A DNA stretch of 64,000 nt, taken from the NCBI GenBank assembly GCA_038380795.1, contig CM076275.1:1056501-1120500 (forward strand), given 5' to 3'. A model generated the notes under the pieces. It worked only from the letters and a program-made list of their open reading frames with translations. It did not search any database and was not told the DNA's origin. Both the position numbers and the translations under genes were made by a program. Shown here piece after piece: positions 21,245-33,712 of the stretch (positions are counted from its first letter, which is position 1; each line of letters begins with the position of its first letter). The DNA comes from Pyrocephalus nanus (Eukaryota; Chordata; Aves; Passeriformes; Tyrannidae).

Positions 21245-22277
21245 CCCAGAGCCATGTGGTGAGAAAGCTCTGCAGATAGGATCAAGAGTGTTGGAGATGA
21301 CACAGATCCAGTGCAGAGGGCAGCAGCCAGCTCTCAGATGAGCTTGAGCTAAGCCACATAACCACCAGTGACTTTTGACTTCCCCAATTCAAAGTACTGA
21401 GATACTGAGGCACTTACTGGTAAGTGCTGTGGCATCAGCCCCACGAGCCAGCGGATCTGTTCCTGCCCAGCAGACACCGAGCTGCCCTCCAGCCACCCTG
21501 CCACTGCCCTCAGTTCTGAAAAATAAACCCAGGCTTTTAAAAGGAAATAAAAAGGGAGTTTTTCCAGCTTCCAGGAAGGTGGGAAGCACAAGTCACTGGC
21601 TGGTTTGGCCAGGTATCACACCATGGTGCCCTCAGTGTGACCCTCACAAAGCTGCTGCCTGCTGAGCTGCCCCCCTGCCAGCTCCTGGCCAGGGAGAGGG
21701 GCAGCAAAGGGACCTCTGTCCTGGCACCAAATCAACTCTGTGGCACCAGCTGTGCCCATGGCTCGGGGCTAACTCGCTCAGGACACCCTGCATGCATCCC
21801 TTGTTTCCCTCCCAAAAGGGGCCACTTTGCTGTGCCCAGCCCTGGGGCCACCCTGCCACTCCAGGGCAGTGGCTTCTCCTGCTGTGAATTCATTAACTCT
21901 TACAGAATGCCTACATTTTGTCAAAATTTTGCCACAGATATTGCACAAATGCTGTCATTTTCCCTCCCTATGCAGTGAGCCACAGATTTTCTGGGGGGTT
22001 GTGGTGTTTTGTTTTTTATCATGCCAATCTATTTCCTATTGTTTCTCAGACAATCCCCTGCCGTGGCCAAAGAAGCTGTGACTTCTAGGGAAGTGCTATG
22101 GAGATGGCAACTGCTTGGTCATGCTTTGGGTCATTCTAGGCTTTCCTGATTCTCAAGTTGAAAAGCCAGATATTTACAGATTTCTTTCCATGGAAATGCT
22201 GATTGGGTAAGGAGAGTGTCTCAAGGTTAGACACCCAATTTACTGGAACATCTCCCTTCCAGCAAGTCTCAATATAC

Positions 22278-22280
<3 letters not shown>

Positions 22281-22319
<39 letters not shown>
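22281..22319. repeat. Poly(T) tract of 39 nt upstream of IL5
   Basis: An uninterrupted T39 run ends 120 bp before the IL5 start codon. No CR1 or SINE body is attached. Its length is likely to be polymorphic and error-prone in sequencing. Confidence 0.97.
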
Positions 22320-22324
<5 letters not shown>

Positions 22325-22370
22325 CAATCAGTTTCCCAAATCAACCTAAAGTGCTATTTCCTTGTAGAGA

Positions 22371-22376
22371 CCATAA
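22371..22376 (+). promoter_or_regulatory. IL5: Weak TATA-like element of IL5
   Basis: CATAAA is the only TATA-like hexamer in the 120 bp between the T39 tract and the ATG. I do not see the GATA pair or a clear conserved lymphokine element known from mammalian IL5. Confidence 0.3.
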
Positions 22377-22439
22377 ACTGGTAGAGGACGGGTGGACTGG
22401 TCCAGAACTACTTAGAGGTTCTCTGAGCACATCAAGAGG

Positions 22440-25396
22440 ATGAAAACCCATCTCTACCTTCTCTTGCTGGCTGCAGGCATCTCTGCTGCCTCCCAGATGA
22501 GCAGCATGGCTGAATTACTGACACTTCTACAGCAAATGCAGGAGGCAATGGCAAAGGACATTCAGGTAAATTCCATTTCCATCTTTCTAGTCTAAAATTT
22601 GGTATACTGAATCCTCTTGTTCTTATTTATTTAACTTATTTAACTTCCTTTGAAAGTCAAACAATCTATGTAATATTATATTTTATCAGCATTAACGAAG
22701 ATGATATTTGAAAGCCTGAATTAATGTTATTTTTCAGAATCAGAGGATTGAAACTCCAGACAATATAAATGTAAGTAAAAGTTTTTTTTAAATAAAATTA
22801 ACATTTTCATAAATTTCTTCATTGAAAATTGAGGTAGTTTTTAAATTGTTATCTCCTAAAATACTCTATTTATATTTAAGAGTAAATTATTAAGTGTAGC
22901 TATTATAAGATATAAAATGATATTGTAAGATATAAAATGTTGTTATATATAAAACATTATTAAAACCAAGCAAATGTTGAGTCAAAAAGATGCTGTAATT
23001 TAAAAGGACAGCAACTCTTCCTGTATGTTTTTGTAAATCTCCTGCAGAGCAGACACAAAGGGATTTTCTGAACTAGTTTTTGAACAAAAGACAGCTAAAA
23101 AGGAAAGAGAAAACTTGTTCACACTTCTTGCTTCTGTGTCTGCAAAAAGTCTACCTCTAGAAAAGGCTTTTGAAATCCTTACCACCAGGAAGGGGGTCGA
23201 GTGATTGTATCACCTCATCTTTCTGAAGGATGGTGTTAATGTCCCCTGGCCAGGACACCAGAGACAGGGTGCCCATGAACAGGCTCTGTCTTAGAGATCA
23301 AACTCCCCTCTGTGCATTTGCCATCTTCTTTTACATCTCCAGTAATTTTCTCCTGTCCTCTCTCATCTTTCTTTCTAAGATGACTTTAGCACCTCCCTGG
23401 TCCTGCACAGGCTGTTAATGAGGTTTTTTTCTCTGCTGTGCACACTGAGAATCTTGGTTTCCCCAAATCACAGCCCAGCACAGAACTCCTCAAGCTAATA
23501 GTGTGGCCAGGTGGCTACTGGTAAGAATGCAGTCTGAGTCATTAATTTATCGAAGGAGCAGGATAATTCCCACTTGTAAGGAGCAGGATAATTCCCATTT
23601 GTGCCCTAAGCTAGCACAGGAGGATGGGAGTTTCTTGCTATCAAATCCAGCCCATCCCTTGCAGATTAGAAGTAAAGTTCCCAGTTCTGTCACTTCTCTC
23701 TGGACCCTGCCTGGACAAGCTCTCTGCCCAGGCTGGGGCTGTAACTCTCAGGTTTTGACCCAGACTCAGCAGTGCCCAGTTCTGGCAGCTCACCGGTCCC
23801 TTCCCCTGGTGAGGTCCCTGGAGGTGCCCGCTGTGCCAGTGCCCAGCTTCGCCCTGGGGAGCTGAGCTGCTTCCCTCCCTCCAATCCTTTGGAGCCAGGG
23901 GTGACAGAGAATTCCTCGATGTCTGAGTTTGCTGTTGAGCAGCAGAAGTGCCGTGGCTTCCCAAGTGAGGCTGTGGGAGGAACGATCTTACTCACCCCGC
24001 AGCTCCAGAGTGACTAACGGGGGACCACGCGTTGGTCGAGAGCGTCACAGGCACCTTCAGCAGCTGCTGAATTTCCTCTCATCCTCCATGATTCGTTTTT
24101 TCTCCCTTTTTCATCATTTTCTCCTCCTGTGACACTTCAGTCTGTTTCCTGCCACTGATGGTCGTGTCCTCTCCTTCTTTGGGAGTTTAGCTGATCTCTT
24201 CCTGAACAACCCCACACTGGTGAGTGTGACCATCATCCCTCTTTGCTTGGCTCCCATCCACATCCCTCCTCCCCCTTCTGCTGGCCTGGTCCAGACCACG
24301 AGGGCTGGGAGACCAAAGCCAGCTCCCATTTTGTGGCAGAGGATGGTGTGGCCACAGCTGGGACGGGACAAGGGCCAGGAAATGAGAGGGTGGCTGTTGC
24401 CCCATCTCTCCTGGCACACAGGTGCCAGCTGTTGCGGTTTCTGTTTGCAGAGCCTTCCCATTCATGTATTTGCTTTCTCTTGTGTTCGAGAGACACGAGC
24501 AGATGTGAGAAATCAGGCTGGCTTTCCGATGGCTGCAGAAGGGGAAGGACTGAGGCATTAGACAACGAGATGGTCCATCTGGACATTACAAGACACACAT
24601 CAGCAGATACTTTGCCACGTTTCTGTCTCCAGAGTAAATAATTATGCACATCAGATAAATACACACACTTATCCAAGTCGCTTGCAAACTCGAGCCCAAA
24701 AGTCAGTAAGAATGAATTTGTCACCCAGGCAGTCAGGCATCACCCCCAGTGATCTTAATAAACTTACTGTAGCTCATGGTTACAAATTCTTGTACCTCAG
24801 TTTTGCTAATTCTTCGTCCTCATCCTGTCTTAGGATGTGAAATGCATCAGCACAATCTTTGAAGGAACAGAACGGCTGAAAACTAATCCAGCTATGAAAA
24901 AATTCAGTGCTTTTTTCCAAAATTTTGAAAGACTCAAGCAATTTCTCACTCCAAGCCTGGCAAAAGAGGTAGGAATTCATTCATTGTCTGCCAGAGATCC
25001 CACAGCAGAGATGTAACAAAATGTGATCTATAATCCATAAACGAGCCCTTTTGCCCACAAAAGGGAGTAATTCTTGTACCAGCTTGGTTTTAATGCATGG
25101 AGGAATAAATCCTGGCATTATTTCATGTTTATGCCCTTCCCTTGTTCTAGTCTTCCCCTTGCTCCACCTCTGACTTAAGGATTCATAGGTGTGATCAGCA
25201 AATTTAAGGAAAATCATTATCATTCATAAATGGTTTTGAGATGAAAAAGCTCTAAGCAGTGATTAAATATTAATCAATTTCATTTTCTTGATTGTTTTTT
25301 CAGGGGAAATGTGATACAGAAAGAAGGAATGCAACAATATTTATAAAAAAGCTGATGACATTCATCCGAAAAGCATTAAAACCCACAAGAGCATAG
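22440..25396 (+). CDS. IL5: IL5 interleukin-5, 4 exons, 128 aa
   Basis: IL5 is a secreted homodimeric helical cytokine that in mammals drives eosinophil and B-1 cell growth through IL5RA and the common beta chain. Exons are 22440-22565, 22738-22770, 24834-24968 and 25304-25396, all phase 0 with GT-AG sites, and the 33-nt exon 2 is diagnostic of the family. Residues 1-17 form a signal peptide (MKTHLYLLLLAAGISAA). Cys57 (DVKCISTIFEG) and Cys101 (GKCDTERRNATIF) align with the two human IL5 cysteines (QLCTEEIFQG and KKCGEERRRVNQF) that make the antiparallel interchain disulfides. A sequon NAT is at 107. The frame is intact. The avian gene has been described in chicken as a probable pseudogene for want of expression, so function here is open. 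Its neighbours, KK34 upstream and IRF1 downstream, match conserved order. Confidence 0.92.
23553..23602. repeat. 25-bp tandem duplication in IL5 intron 2
   Basis: Two adjacent copies starting AAGGAGCAGGATAATTCCCA, differing at one base (23553-23577 and 23578-23602). Confidence 0.95.
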
Positions 25397-25480
25397 AGTC
25401 AGAAGTTTCTAAAATGGCTGTAAATTTACATGAGCAGTAAAATGTTTAATTATTAAAGTAGCACCCCTCCTTTGTGTTAA
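25397..25480 (+). other. IL5: IL5 3'UTR with variant poly(A) signal
   Basis: A very short 3' end: the noncanonical signal ATTAAA is at 25452-25457, only about 60 nt after the stop codon, and there is a single ATTTA. Confidence 0.55.
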
Positions 25481-27370
25481 AATCTGGCAGGGCACACCTT
25501 CAGCATCATCAGTACTGCACTGGTTTGTGTTTGGCATCTCGAGGTGGCGAAATGGCATTTGCGGTTTGGAGATGAAAATTTAAGTGCTTCCTAAAACAAA
25601 CCACGCAGGGGATTTCAGAAGGATCTGACTAGGCATAAAACCTTTGGGTTGCTCACGGAAAGTTTCTTTCTGAGCAGCCCCAGGGAGTTTGAATGTGGGT
25701 GGATGTGAGCAGAGATACCTGGCTCACACCTCACCCCACCATGCCCGGCCCCGGGGTCACACCCTGTGCCATCGACCACCAGCACACAGTGTGTGAGAGG
25801 GACATCTTCCCTTTGCCCTGCTTTGAGCAGGCTGTGGGGGCACGGCGTGGATTCCAGTGATGTGGGCTGGGGAGCTTCGAACTCGGCAGGTCTAAGGTCA
25901 GATTTCTACTGGAAAGTTTTGCTGGTCGTGCAAAACCTCCTTATTCTCCATGTCTGGAAGAGCAAGAGCCCACGTATGGACCATTAAACCAGTCCACAAC
26001 TGATGCTGCTTCAGCTCAGGGACCTGCTGTGGCTGCACTGGGAAATACCCACAGTGATCTCCATCCACAGCAAAGAGGATTAAGCAGTATAATGGTACGA
26101 GCAAATCATTTCTAGCACAGAGCTGGCCTTGCCCCTCCCCTCCCCTGAAGCCAGCTGCAAAATCATACACAATTATCCACCTCCTGAGCTCTGCCCGAGC
26201 CTCCCTTTACACGTGTGTACACGTGTGTGTCATGGACCAGCAGGGAGCAGGAGAATGCACTGACACAGCTGAGATCTCCCCAGTGCAGCCTCCTCAGCAC
26301 TGCCCAAATCCTTCCACAAGCACTGAGGAACTCGTCCTGAGAGTTCACCCTACCTGCAGCTTTGGCAGATCAGCATAAATTTGACAAGTAAAGATTTGTG
26401 AGGATCTGAACATATGCCACTTAGGGAATTAATGCCTTGATTTTTAAAGTTAATGGATAGGAGTGTTTAGAGCTGTATGACTTTATTTCTGTGGTGTCAA
26501 CTAACTTATACTACATTTTATAGCTATCTGTATCTTGGAGAAAATATTTGTTCTGTATCTTTACTAGTTCTAGTAAAGTGAATGAATGTTTGTCTCTGAC
26601 TTTCCCCTTCCCCCCAAATTTCTTCCAAACTATTCCCACACTTCAACAAATCTAGTTCTTGTAAAACCTCTGACAGTCAGGGGAATTGGATCCTTCAGGT
26701 GAGTGTGCAGGTGTATTGCTGGAAAATATTTCTAATGATGCATGAATTAAAAACTCAAGAGCTCATTAAGGTGCCCACCCCTCCATGACAAGAGCTGAGC
26801 TTGCACATTTCCTCTAGCTCCCTGGATGACTGCATTTCTTCCTATAAATATCCCAGCATTAATTCTTTAAAAAGAAAAGTTTCAAATGTAAGAGAAAGAA
26901 GTGAGAACCAAATCGAGAAGAGATTTTTGGTCAGAGAGGGAGGCAGATTCCTCCAGTGTCCTTTTAATCACAGAAAAAGCTTCTTGAAAAACTTACCGGT
27001 TTTGACATGGTGAAAAAAGAAGCTGAGCAGCTGAGCAAGGCACTTGTTGTCAGTCATGGTGATGCCAAGGGTTTGATTCAATTCCTGGGTCAGACATGCC
27101 AGTCCCTGCTCCTTCTTCGGGGGCATCCCCGGGGACCCCGGCTGAGCACGGGTGAGAATCCTGTGACACCAGAACAGACACACAGAAACAAAACCTTTTC
27201 CTGCCACATCAACACTGATTTTTCCAGTGTTTTCTGCGTTACCCAAATTTTATTAAGGAAAAATACGGGTTTTCATCTCAGCTCCGTACGATGGGGGGAG
27301 CAGGGGCAGTTGCTGGTGAAACAAGGATTAACCAGCAAAATTGTTGTTTGTAAGTTCTTTGATGCATCAG
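25480..27370. other. Intergenic DNA 3' of IL5
   Basis: No gene, RNA or recognisable transposon. It becomes CpG-rich after about 27.38 kb. Confidence 0.6.
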
Positions 27371-27379
27371 ACACTGTCC

Positions 27380-28030
27380 CGAAGCAGAGCATCCCGCACA
27401 GGAGCAGGGGCAGGCGGCGGGCGCCAGGTGGCAATAGGAGACCAGAAATGCTGGGTGATGGCTCTGCAGGGAGAGCTCCGGGGCAGGGAAAATCGCGGGA
27501 GCTGCTCCCCCTCGAGAGCCCCTTCTCACAGTGACCCCAGCCCCGTCCGTGCCCAGCAATCCTTTCCCCGCTGCCAGCCGGGGTGGGCACAGCCTCGGGA
27601 TTCAGCGGGATGTGCCAGGGGGACAGTCCGTGCCTGGAGCACGGGACACCAGCGGGTCGGGACAGCCCGGGGACAGCCACACAGCACCCAAATCCAGGCC
27701 AGCGCTCCCGGGAAAGGTCCCGGCTCGGGTTTGCTTGGATTCAGTGCCTGCACTTCAGAGGGGCCGAGGGGACGAGAAAGGGAAGGGCCCTGGGAAACAC
27801 GGGAATAGCGAGGAGAAACGAGTGTGCAGACACTGATCGGGACGGAGGAAACCAACCAGGAGCCGTCTGTGCACGAGTCAGCGACAACAACCGAGCTCCC
27901 AAACGAGGTCAGGGCCGCCCAGAAAAGGAACTTTGAACTCGCCAGGAGCTGGGAGCTCTGGCTGGGGCAATGCGCCCCCAGACCTGCCCGCCGACCCACC
28001 TGGATCCGGCTTCTGGTGGGAACTGCTCCA
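27380..28030. promoter_or_regulatory. CpG-rich block between IL5 and IRF1
   Basis: A GC-rich region with frequent CpG and several open frames on both strands, as expected from high GC. None resembles a known protein. It may be the first of two linked CpG islands separated by AT-rich DNA. Confidence 0.4.
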
Positions 28031-28109
28031 GCTGGACTTCAGTATTCACTGCCAGTTTATATGAAAAGTTCAAAAGAACCATCCTTTCTAGCATGCCCGG
28101 GGAAAAAAA

Positions 28110-28335
28110 ATAATTCATATATGTAATATAAATATATACTGGACTATATATGATACCATTATATATTATATTTTGTATCTAATATATTACATATATAGTA
28201 TATACTAATTTTCCGTTGAGTTCTAGACTATATACATTTTTATATATTGTATATATTTTTTTATTTTAAATATATCTATATCATAGAATATAGCATATAT
28301 TCTATGGGGAAAACAGCATATCCTTGACATAAAAC
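28110..28335. repeat. AT-rich (TA-type) low-complexity tract
   Basis: Dense TATATA/ATATAT runs with occasional interruptions, lying between two CpG-rich blocks. Confidence 0.9.
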
Positions 28336-28399
28336 AACCCCCTAACTTTAATTCACCTTTAATACTTCCCTTTTACAATTTAATCAACCCGGTGGGCAT

Positions 28400-28760
28400 T
28401 ATCAGCAGTTATGCTTCGCCCTTGAGTCTCTCCCGGGTGGGCAGCGGATGGGGCCGGGGTGGGAGCCGCCTCGGGGGTCACTGCAGGAGCAGTCCCGGTG
28501 CCGGGGGGATTTCCCGGTGCCGGGGGGGGATTTCCCGGTTGGAATTCCCGGCCATTCCCGGGACGGGTCCCCAGCGCCCTCCCGCGGCCGCGAGAGGCAT
28601 CGCCGATTCCGGGAAGCGGCCCCGGCGCCGCCGATCCCGCGGGAAACCGAAACTGGGGAAGGGAGCGGGGAGGGGGGAGGATCGGCCCTGCAGACACAGA
28701 AATAGAGGAACAGCAGCACACAGACAACGGCCGCCCGAAAATTAACGGGAGGGGGAAAGA
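28400..28760. promoter_or_regulatory. Isolated CpG island with NF-kB and ISRE motifs
   Basis: GGGGATTTCCC occurs at 28505-28515 and 28526-28536, and GGAATTCCC at 28541-28549. A perfect ISRE-type GAAACCGAAACT lies at 28643-28654, and a TATAAAA at 28794-28800 on the plus strand. This combination is typical of virus- or interferon-induced promoters. No downstream coding gene is recognisable, so it may be a distal IRF1/IL5 enhancer or a noncoding RNA promoter. Confidence 0.5.
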
Positions 28761-28916
28761 AAGGGCTCAAAGAAAAAGGGGGGCAAAAAGGGGTATAAAA
28801 AAAAAAAAAAAAAAAAAAAAGAGGGGCAAAAGAAATGGAGGCGATGAAAATGGAGGAAAAAAGGGGGCGAAGGGGTCACAAAAAAAAAAGGGGGGGACAC
28901 ACATACACAAAAAAGG

Positions 28917-29030
28917 AATATAATATATTAAATTAATATATTAAATATTAATATATTAAATTAATATATTAATAATATAATATATTAAATTAATATAATA
29001 AATATATAATATATTAAAAATAATTAAAAA
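28917..29030. repeat. AT-rich (AATATATTAAATT)n tract
   Basis: Near-tandem ATTAATATATTAAATT units, preceded by purine-rich A-runs at 28797-28820 and 28880-28888. Confidence 0.92.
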
Positions 29031-29039
29031 TAAAACCTG

Positions 29040-32000
29040 TGCTTCTTTTGGAAGAAATCACTGCCACCAAACAGGGGAAGGTGATGAGTTTGAACAAGGC
29101 GTCATGGGGGACAGCTGGTCCTTGCAAGGTGTTCCCTCCCCAGGGTCCCCCAGGTGGGTGCTGCCCAATGGGTCCCCCATTCCTTCACACTGAATGCTTT
29201 TTGCAGCACAGCTTTCTTTTTTTTTTGGGGGGGGAGGGTATGCAAACAACACTTACAGTATCCCCTTTGAGAGCATCCAAAAAAACAACACTCAGGAGCA
29301 ACAGCCGTGCCCAGCAGGACAGGAGCAGGAGCACCCATCCCTTCATGCACCAAATCTGACTCTTGCTCGTGTAAAGGGTGTTATTCTCCAGCACGGCTGT
29401 TCCCTCCTGTGGTCTGCACCGGGGCAGAGATGCTGGCACTTTGCATCAAGGTTAAAAGCCAATCAATAATATATTATTGTGCCCAGCCCAGGGTCCCATC
29501 CTGCTGCACACCTGCAGGGGACAGGCCACCTTCCCAGCGTGTCCTGCCTGCTCTCAGCATCTCCAGGATCCTCGTGGCACAAACGTGACCGGCCCAGCAG
29601 CTTCTCAGTGTCTGTCAGAGCTTCCTCTTTGGCAGCCCCTTTGCACAAGGACAGGACAGAGTATTTCAAACAAAGCAGGGCTTCTGGACGTCCTTCCCGA
29701 GGAAGAGGTGAAACAGCCCCAGATCACTGCGGCCTCCACACCCCGGTGACCTTCCCTGGAGCCCTACAGTGAGTGCCAGGGTCTCCCTGCACCGTGCTCA
29801 GACACCCGGGCTGGGTGAGGGCAGGGTGGTCCCCATGAGCCCCCAGCCCCTGCCAAGGGCTGGAGGCACAGCACCAGGCTGCCACAGGCACTGCCCTGCC
29901 CTGCCCTTCCCAGAGTTGGGAAGTTTGGAAGTTTTCTGAGCAGTCCAGGATGGAGCAAACCCTCCAAGGCAGAAGCACAGCCAGCCTTGCCCGCCTCGTG
30001 TGCTGCTTGTCTGCCTGGCTCTGCAGATGGCTGGCAGGGCAGGGCCATTCCCACCTTCACACAGATACCATAAGGGCAAAAGAAACCCATCCACCTGTAA
30101 GACACAACTTACCCTTTTTCTGCTGAGCTCAGCCCCAGCTGCACCAGTGACACTCCAGCAATGTAAAATAAATAGACTCCCCTTTTGGCCTCAGGGGGGT
30201 TCCTGGCCAGGATGTCACAACCACAGGACACCCCAGCTCAGCAAAGCCCCACTGTGCCCTGAGGAGAGACCCACGTGCACCAGGAGAGGTCTGAGCCTCT
30301 CTGGCCTTTTCAGGGAGGCTCAGGCTGCTGTTGGTCTGCACCCTCATTAGCAAAATCATCACAGCTGCCAGATGCCTGCAGCTCACAGGACTTCCCTCAG
30401 CTAATCAGTCATGACAGCTCTGTGTCCTCCAGCAAGGTGGAGAGGAAATTAAGGAGCAGGGAAAGTCCAAAGACACAAGTCAAGTTCTTGGAATTTCCTT
30501 CATTCCCACCAAAACAAGCCCAGAACCTCATTTTGGTTTAGTTTAAAATTTCACCGTGCCATCAGTGGGGAGAACTGGAATGATTTTGGGCCCTGAGATA
30601 GGTCTTTCCAATTCCAGGAAACTGTAAATGGCCCATCCCAGGATATATTTATCATAGCCTGCAGATCAGAGCGCTCACTGGGATTACATCATGCCAGCTG
30701 GGCACAGTTTCAACATTTCTGACATTCATTCTCCTGCATGTGCTTCGAGCAAACTTCCTTTCTGTAAAAGAGGCGTTTATAAGAAATGGAAACAGCTTGC
30801 AGGGAGCCCTGCTCCTCGTGGCTGCTGACCCAGAGCCAGCCGGGTTTGGTGTCAGCCTTTGCGCCTCTGAAGGCTGATCCTCCATCTCTGCTCCTGCAAA
30901 GTCCACTCTGCATTAACCCCTCACAGCCTGGAGGGCACTGCCTGCTCCCAATGGCCCCTGGCACCAACCTGTGGCAATAGTTGGGTGCTCCTGAGGGGAA
31001 CTGTGACAATCCCCAGGGGATCCAGATGGCTCCACAGCCATTTTTCATGGCCCAGTTCCTGCTCCAAAAAGAAAGGGTTGTTTCTGAGTTTGGTGGGGAA
31101 AGGGGAGGAAGGCAGGTGGGAAGGAGAATGAGAAAGGATTTGCACTAGAGCAGGTTTCTCTTAAAGAAGGTGGAAAGGAGGAACACACCCCTGCAGACTG
31201 GGGCATGGAGGGGCTGCTGGGAGCTGGTGGGCATGGGAAGGTCCTGGTGCAGAGATGGAAGGTCCTGGTGCAGAGATGGAAGGAAGCAGCCAGGGCCATG
31301 AGGAAGCAGATAAGGGGCTCTCTCTCTCACCATGCTCTCACTCTTCCCCTCCACAACACCCTGCTCCATCCTGTGGTTATTCACTCTCCCCACCCAAACT
31401 CTGCCTGGGCACGCAGACCTGAGGCTCTGCTGCCTCCTGGGACTCACTGGCAAGTCACCAGAGGCAGCTTTCTGTGGCAGCCCCTGTCCCCATCTCCCCA
31501 TCTCCCCGTTGTCAGACACAGATTCCCCACTGTGGATCTTCTCCCCTGGTTGGATTCAGTCATGGGAAGTGAAAATCTTCGAAGCACAGACTGCCATCAC
31601 CACTCGGTGTAATGCTCCAGACTTTTCCCCCAAGACACCTTAGAGATTTGGCCCCTGAGGCTTACCTGGATGAGGACATGGCTCTGGAGTCTGTCCCTGC
31701 CGTTGCAACCACGTCTGCACCAGAGTGTGTTGGTTTTCTGCCCTTCAACCCCAGCTCCTCAAAAAGTGTTTCTGGATGTTTGGACCTCATGGGTTTGCCC
31801 TGTGGGCATTTCTTTCATTCAGCACAGGATCAGAGTCACCCTGAGCTGCTTAACCAAGAGTGATGATGCCAGGGAGCAAAGATCTGCGTTAGAGCCTCTA
31901 TTCCCAATCCCTAACCCTCCCTCCTTGGAAGCCATGCCAGGACCTCTATGGCTGATGCCAACCAGGTCATGTTTTTTTGCACTATTTAAATTACAGTCTT

Positions 32001-33650
32001 CCTAAGAACTCCTTATCTCAGGGCACTATTGGATGAGAGCGAGATTGTTATAGAGTAACAAGCACCACTTGCTCAAGGATTAGCTGGGGATCTCATTTTG
32101 TTTTAAATAAAAATATTATTAAATATTTCTTCTGCATTAGGAAAACAATTCTAGACTTGGGGTCTCCCTGGATCAGGTAACTGTGATAAAATACGTCAGT
32201 GATCTGTTTCTCTGTGGGTAAACTGGGTGATAAACTGGGTGGAGCAGAAGGGCTTTATGACCAACCATTTATTGACTCCCTGAGGTGTGCAGATCATTCC
32301 TTCTTCATGCTCTTAGATGTGACAAATGTAAGTGCATATTCTTGGTGCATTAAGCAAGTTGCTGGAAGGGTGGTTAGGTGTAAATGAAGGAAGGACTCAG
32401 TTTAATAAGGAGAAGGCTTTGTGAGTGTGGGGTTAGGGAACCTGGCACACAAGAACATCGGGGACCATACAAGTTGTTATTTCCTTGTTTCAGCTGAGAG
32501 ATAGCAAACAACAAACATAAGGCATCCCAGGCTGGGCAAGTCCTGCTCCATGGAAACATGCCATGCAGATATGGGACAGGACACAGATAGAAAGGCCAAT
32601 TAAGTTTCACTGAGTAGGATCTGTCTGGGTTGAAACCCGAGGAAAGAAGAGGAGGTTCAGGGCTGGGGCTGTTAACCTTCCTTTGTGTGTTTCTATTGTA
32701 GGTCTATTTATTTGGTGCCTGGAATCAGTTCATGAGGAAGATACAGACTCAAAGCAGCCAATAAGGGTCTCAACAGTGCTGAAGTTGTGTATCAAAAAAG
32801 TCACTGTTCCAAATTTGGTCATTTAAGATGTGTTTGGTACATTTGTGTGCAGACCTTGGCCCATCGGACCAGGAAGCCCAGAATTCATTTTTGCTAAAGC
32901 TGGATGAGGGGTGAAAGCAAATCATGTGAGACTGGAACTCAAAAACAATCAGCATAATCTTTTTTGTCAATATTTAGGTTGTATAAGAGGTGGTGTGACT
33001 ATTTTTGCAGATGACATTTACATTGAAACCTCAAATGTCCTCTGTCTTCTCATTTCCAGTCTACTTTCTTGTTGCCTCCTGTTACTCTAGTGATATCTGG
33101 TATCTCTCCTACTTTTCTTAGTTGTTTAATTTACCTGATATATCTTTACCTGTTGGTGAATGGTGCCTCCCACAGCACAAAGATCCAACTGGAGGATCCT
33201 AACATAAGATAAATGTGTCCAGCAGACAAAAACCCATTAGTTCAAAGAAAGCATGGGACACCAACTGGGTGTTTCTCTGCATTCAAAACCAAGCTTGGGC
33301 TTTTCTTTCATCTTTATGTTAAAAAAAGAGAAAACCTGCCAGAGCAGGCAGGCAGTGTGCTGGTGTCACACTCCTGCCTCAGCTGCCCACGTGTCTTTCT
33401 ACCTCTCCCCCAATTTACCTTCCTGTAGCACAGGACTACAAACCTTCCTTGAAATGACTGAAGTAATTAAAATGCTCTGATATTCTGCTGGATTGAAGGC
33501 ACCTTGAAGACATTGCATGAAAATCTAATCTCACTGCCATACAGATCTCGTGGATCAGAGAGAAATCCTGATGATTTCAGTAGCCTTCTGCCATGCCACC
33601 ATTTCCCTTCCCTAGGCTTTATCCAAGAGGGATAGGAGGGGACAGGACCA
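29040..33650. other. Intergenic DNA between IL5 and IRF1
   Basis: Mostly unique GC-moderate sequence. I see only a 22-bp tandem duplication near 31240-31282 (GGTCCTGGTGCAGAGATGGA). No gene is recognised on either strand. Confidence 0.6.
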
Positions 33651-33658
33651 GTGGCCTT

Positions 33659-33697
33659 TATCATGGAATCCCAGAACCCCAGAATGGTTTGGGTTGC
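33659..33697 (-). mobile_element. Antisense CR1 3' piece, left part of an interrupted copy
   Basis: CCAGAATGGTTTGGGTTGCA is a CR1 3' end in antisense, cut short at about 33697. It probably continues at 34308. Confidence 0.6.
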
Positions 33698-33712
33698 AAG
33701 GGAGCCATCAGG

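Noticed and set aside
27341..28923. Several 100-157-codon frames in CpG-rich DNA
   Set aside because: Expected from high GC; overlapping on both strands, no known domain, no exon structure.
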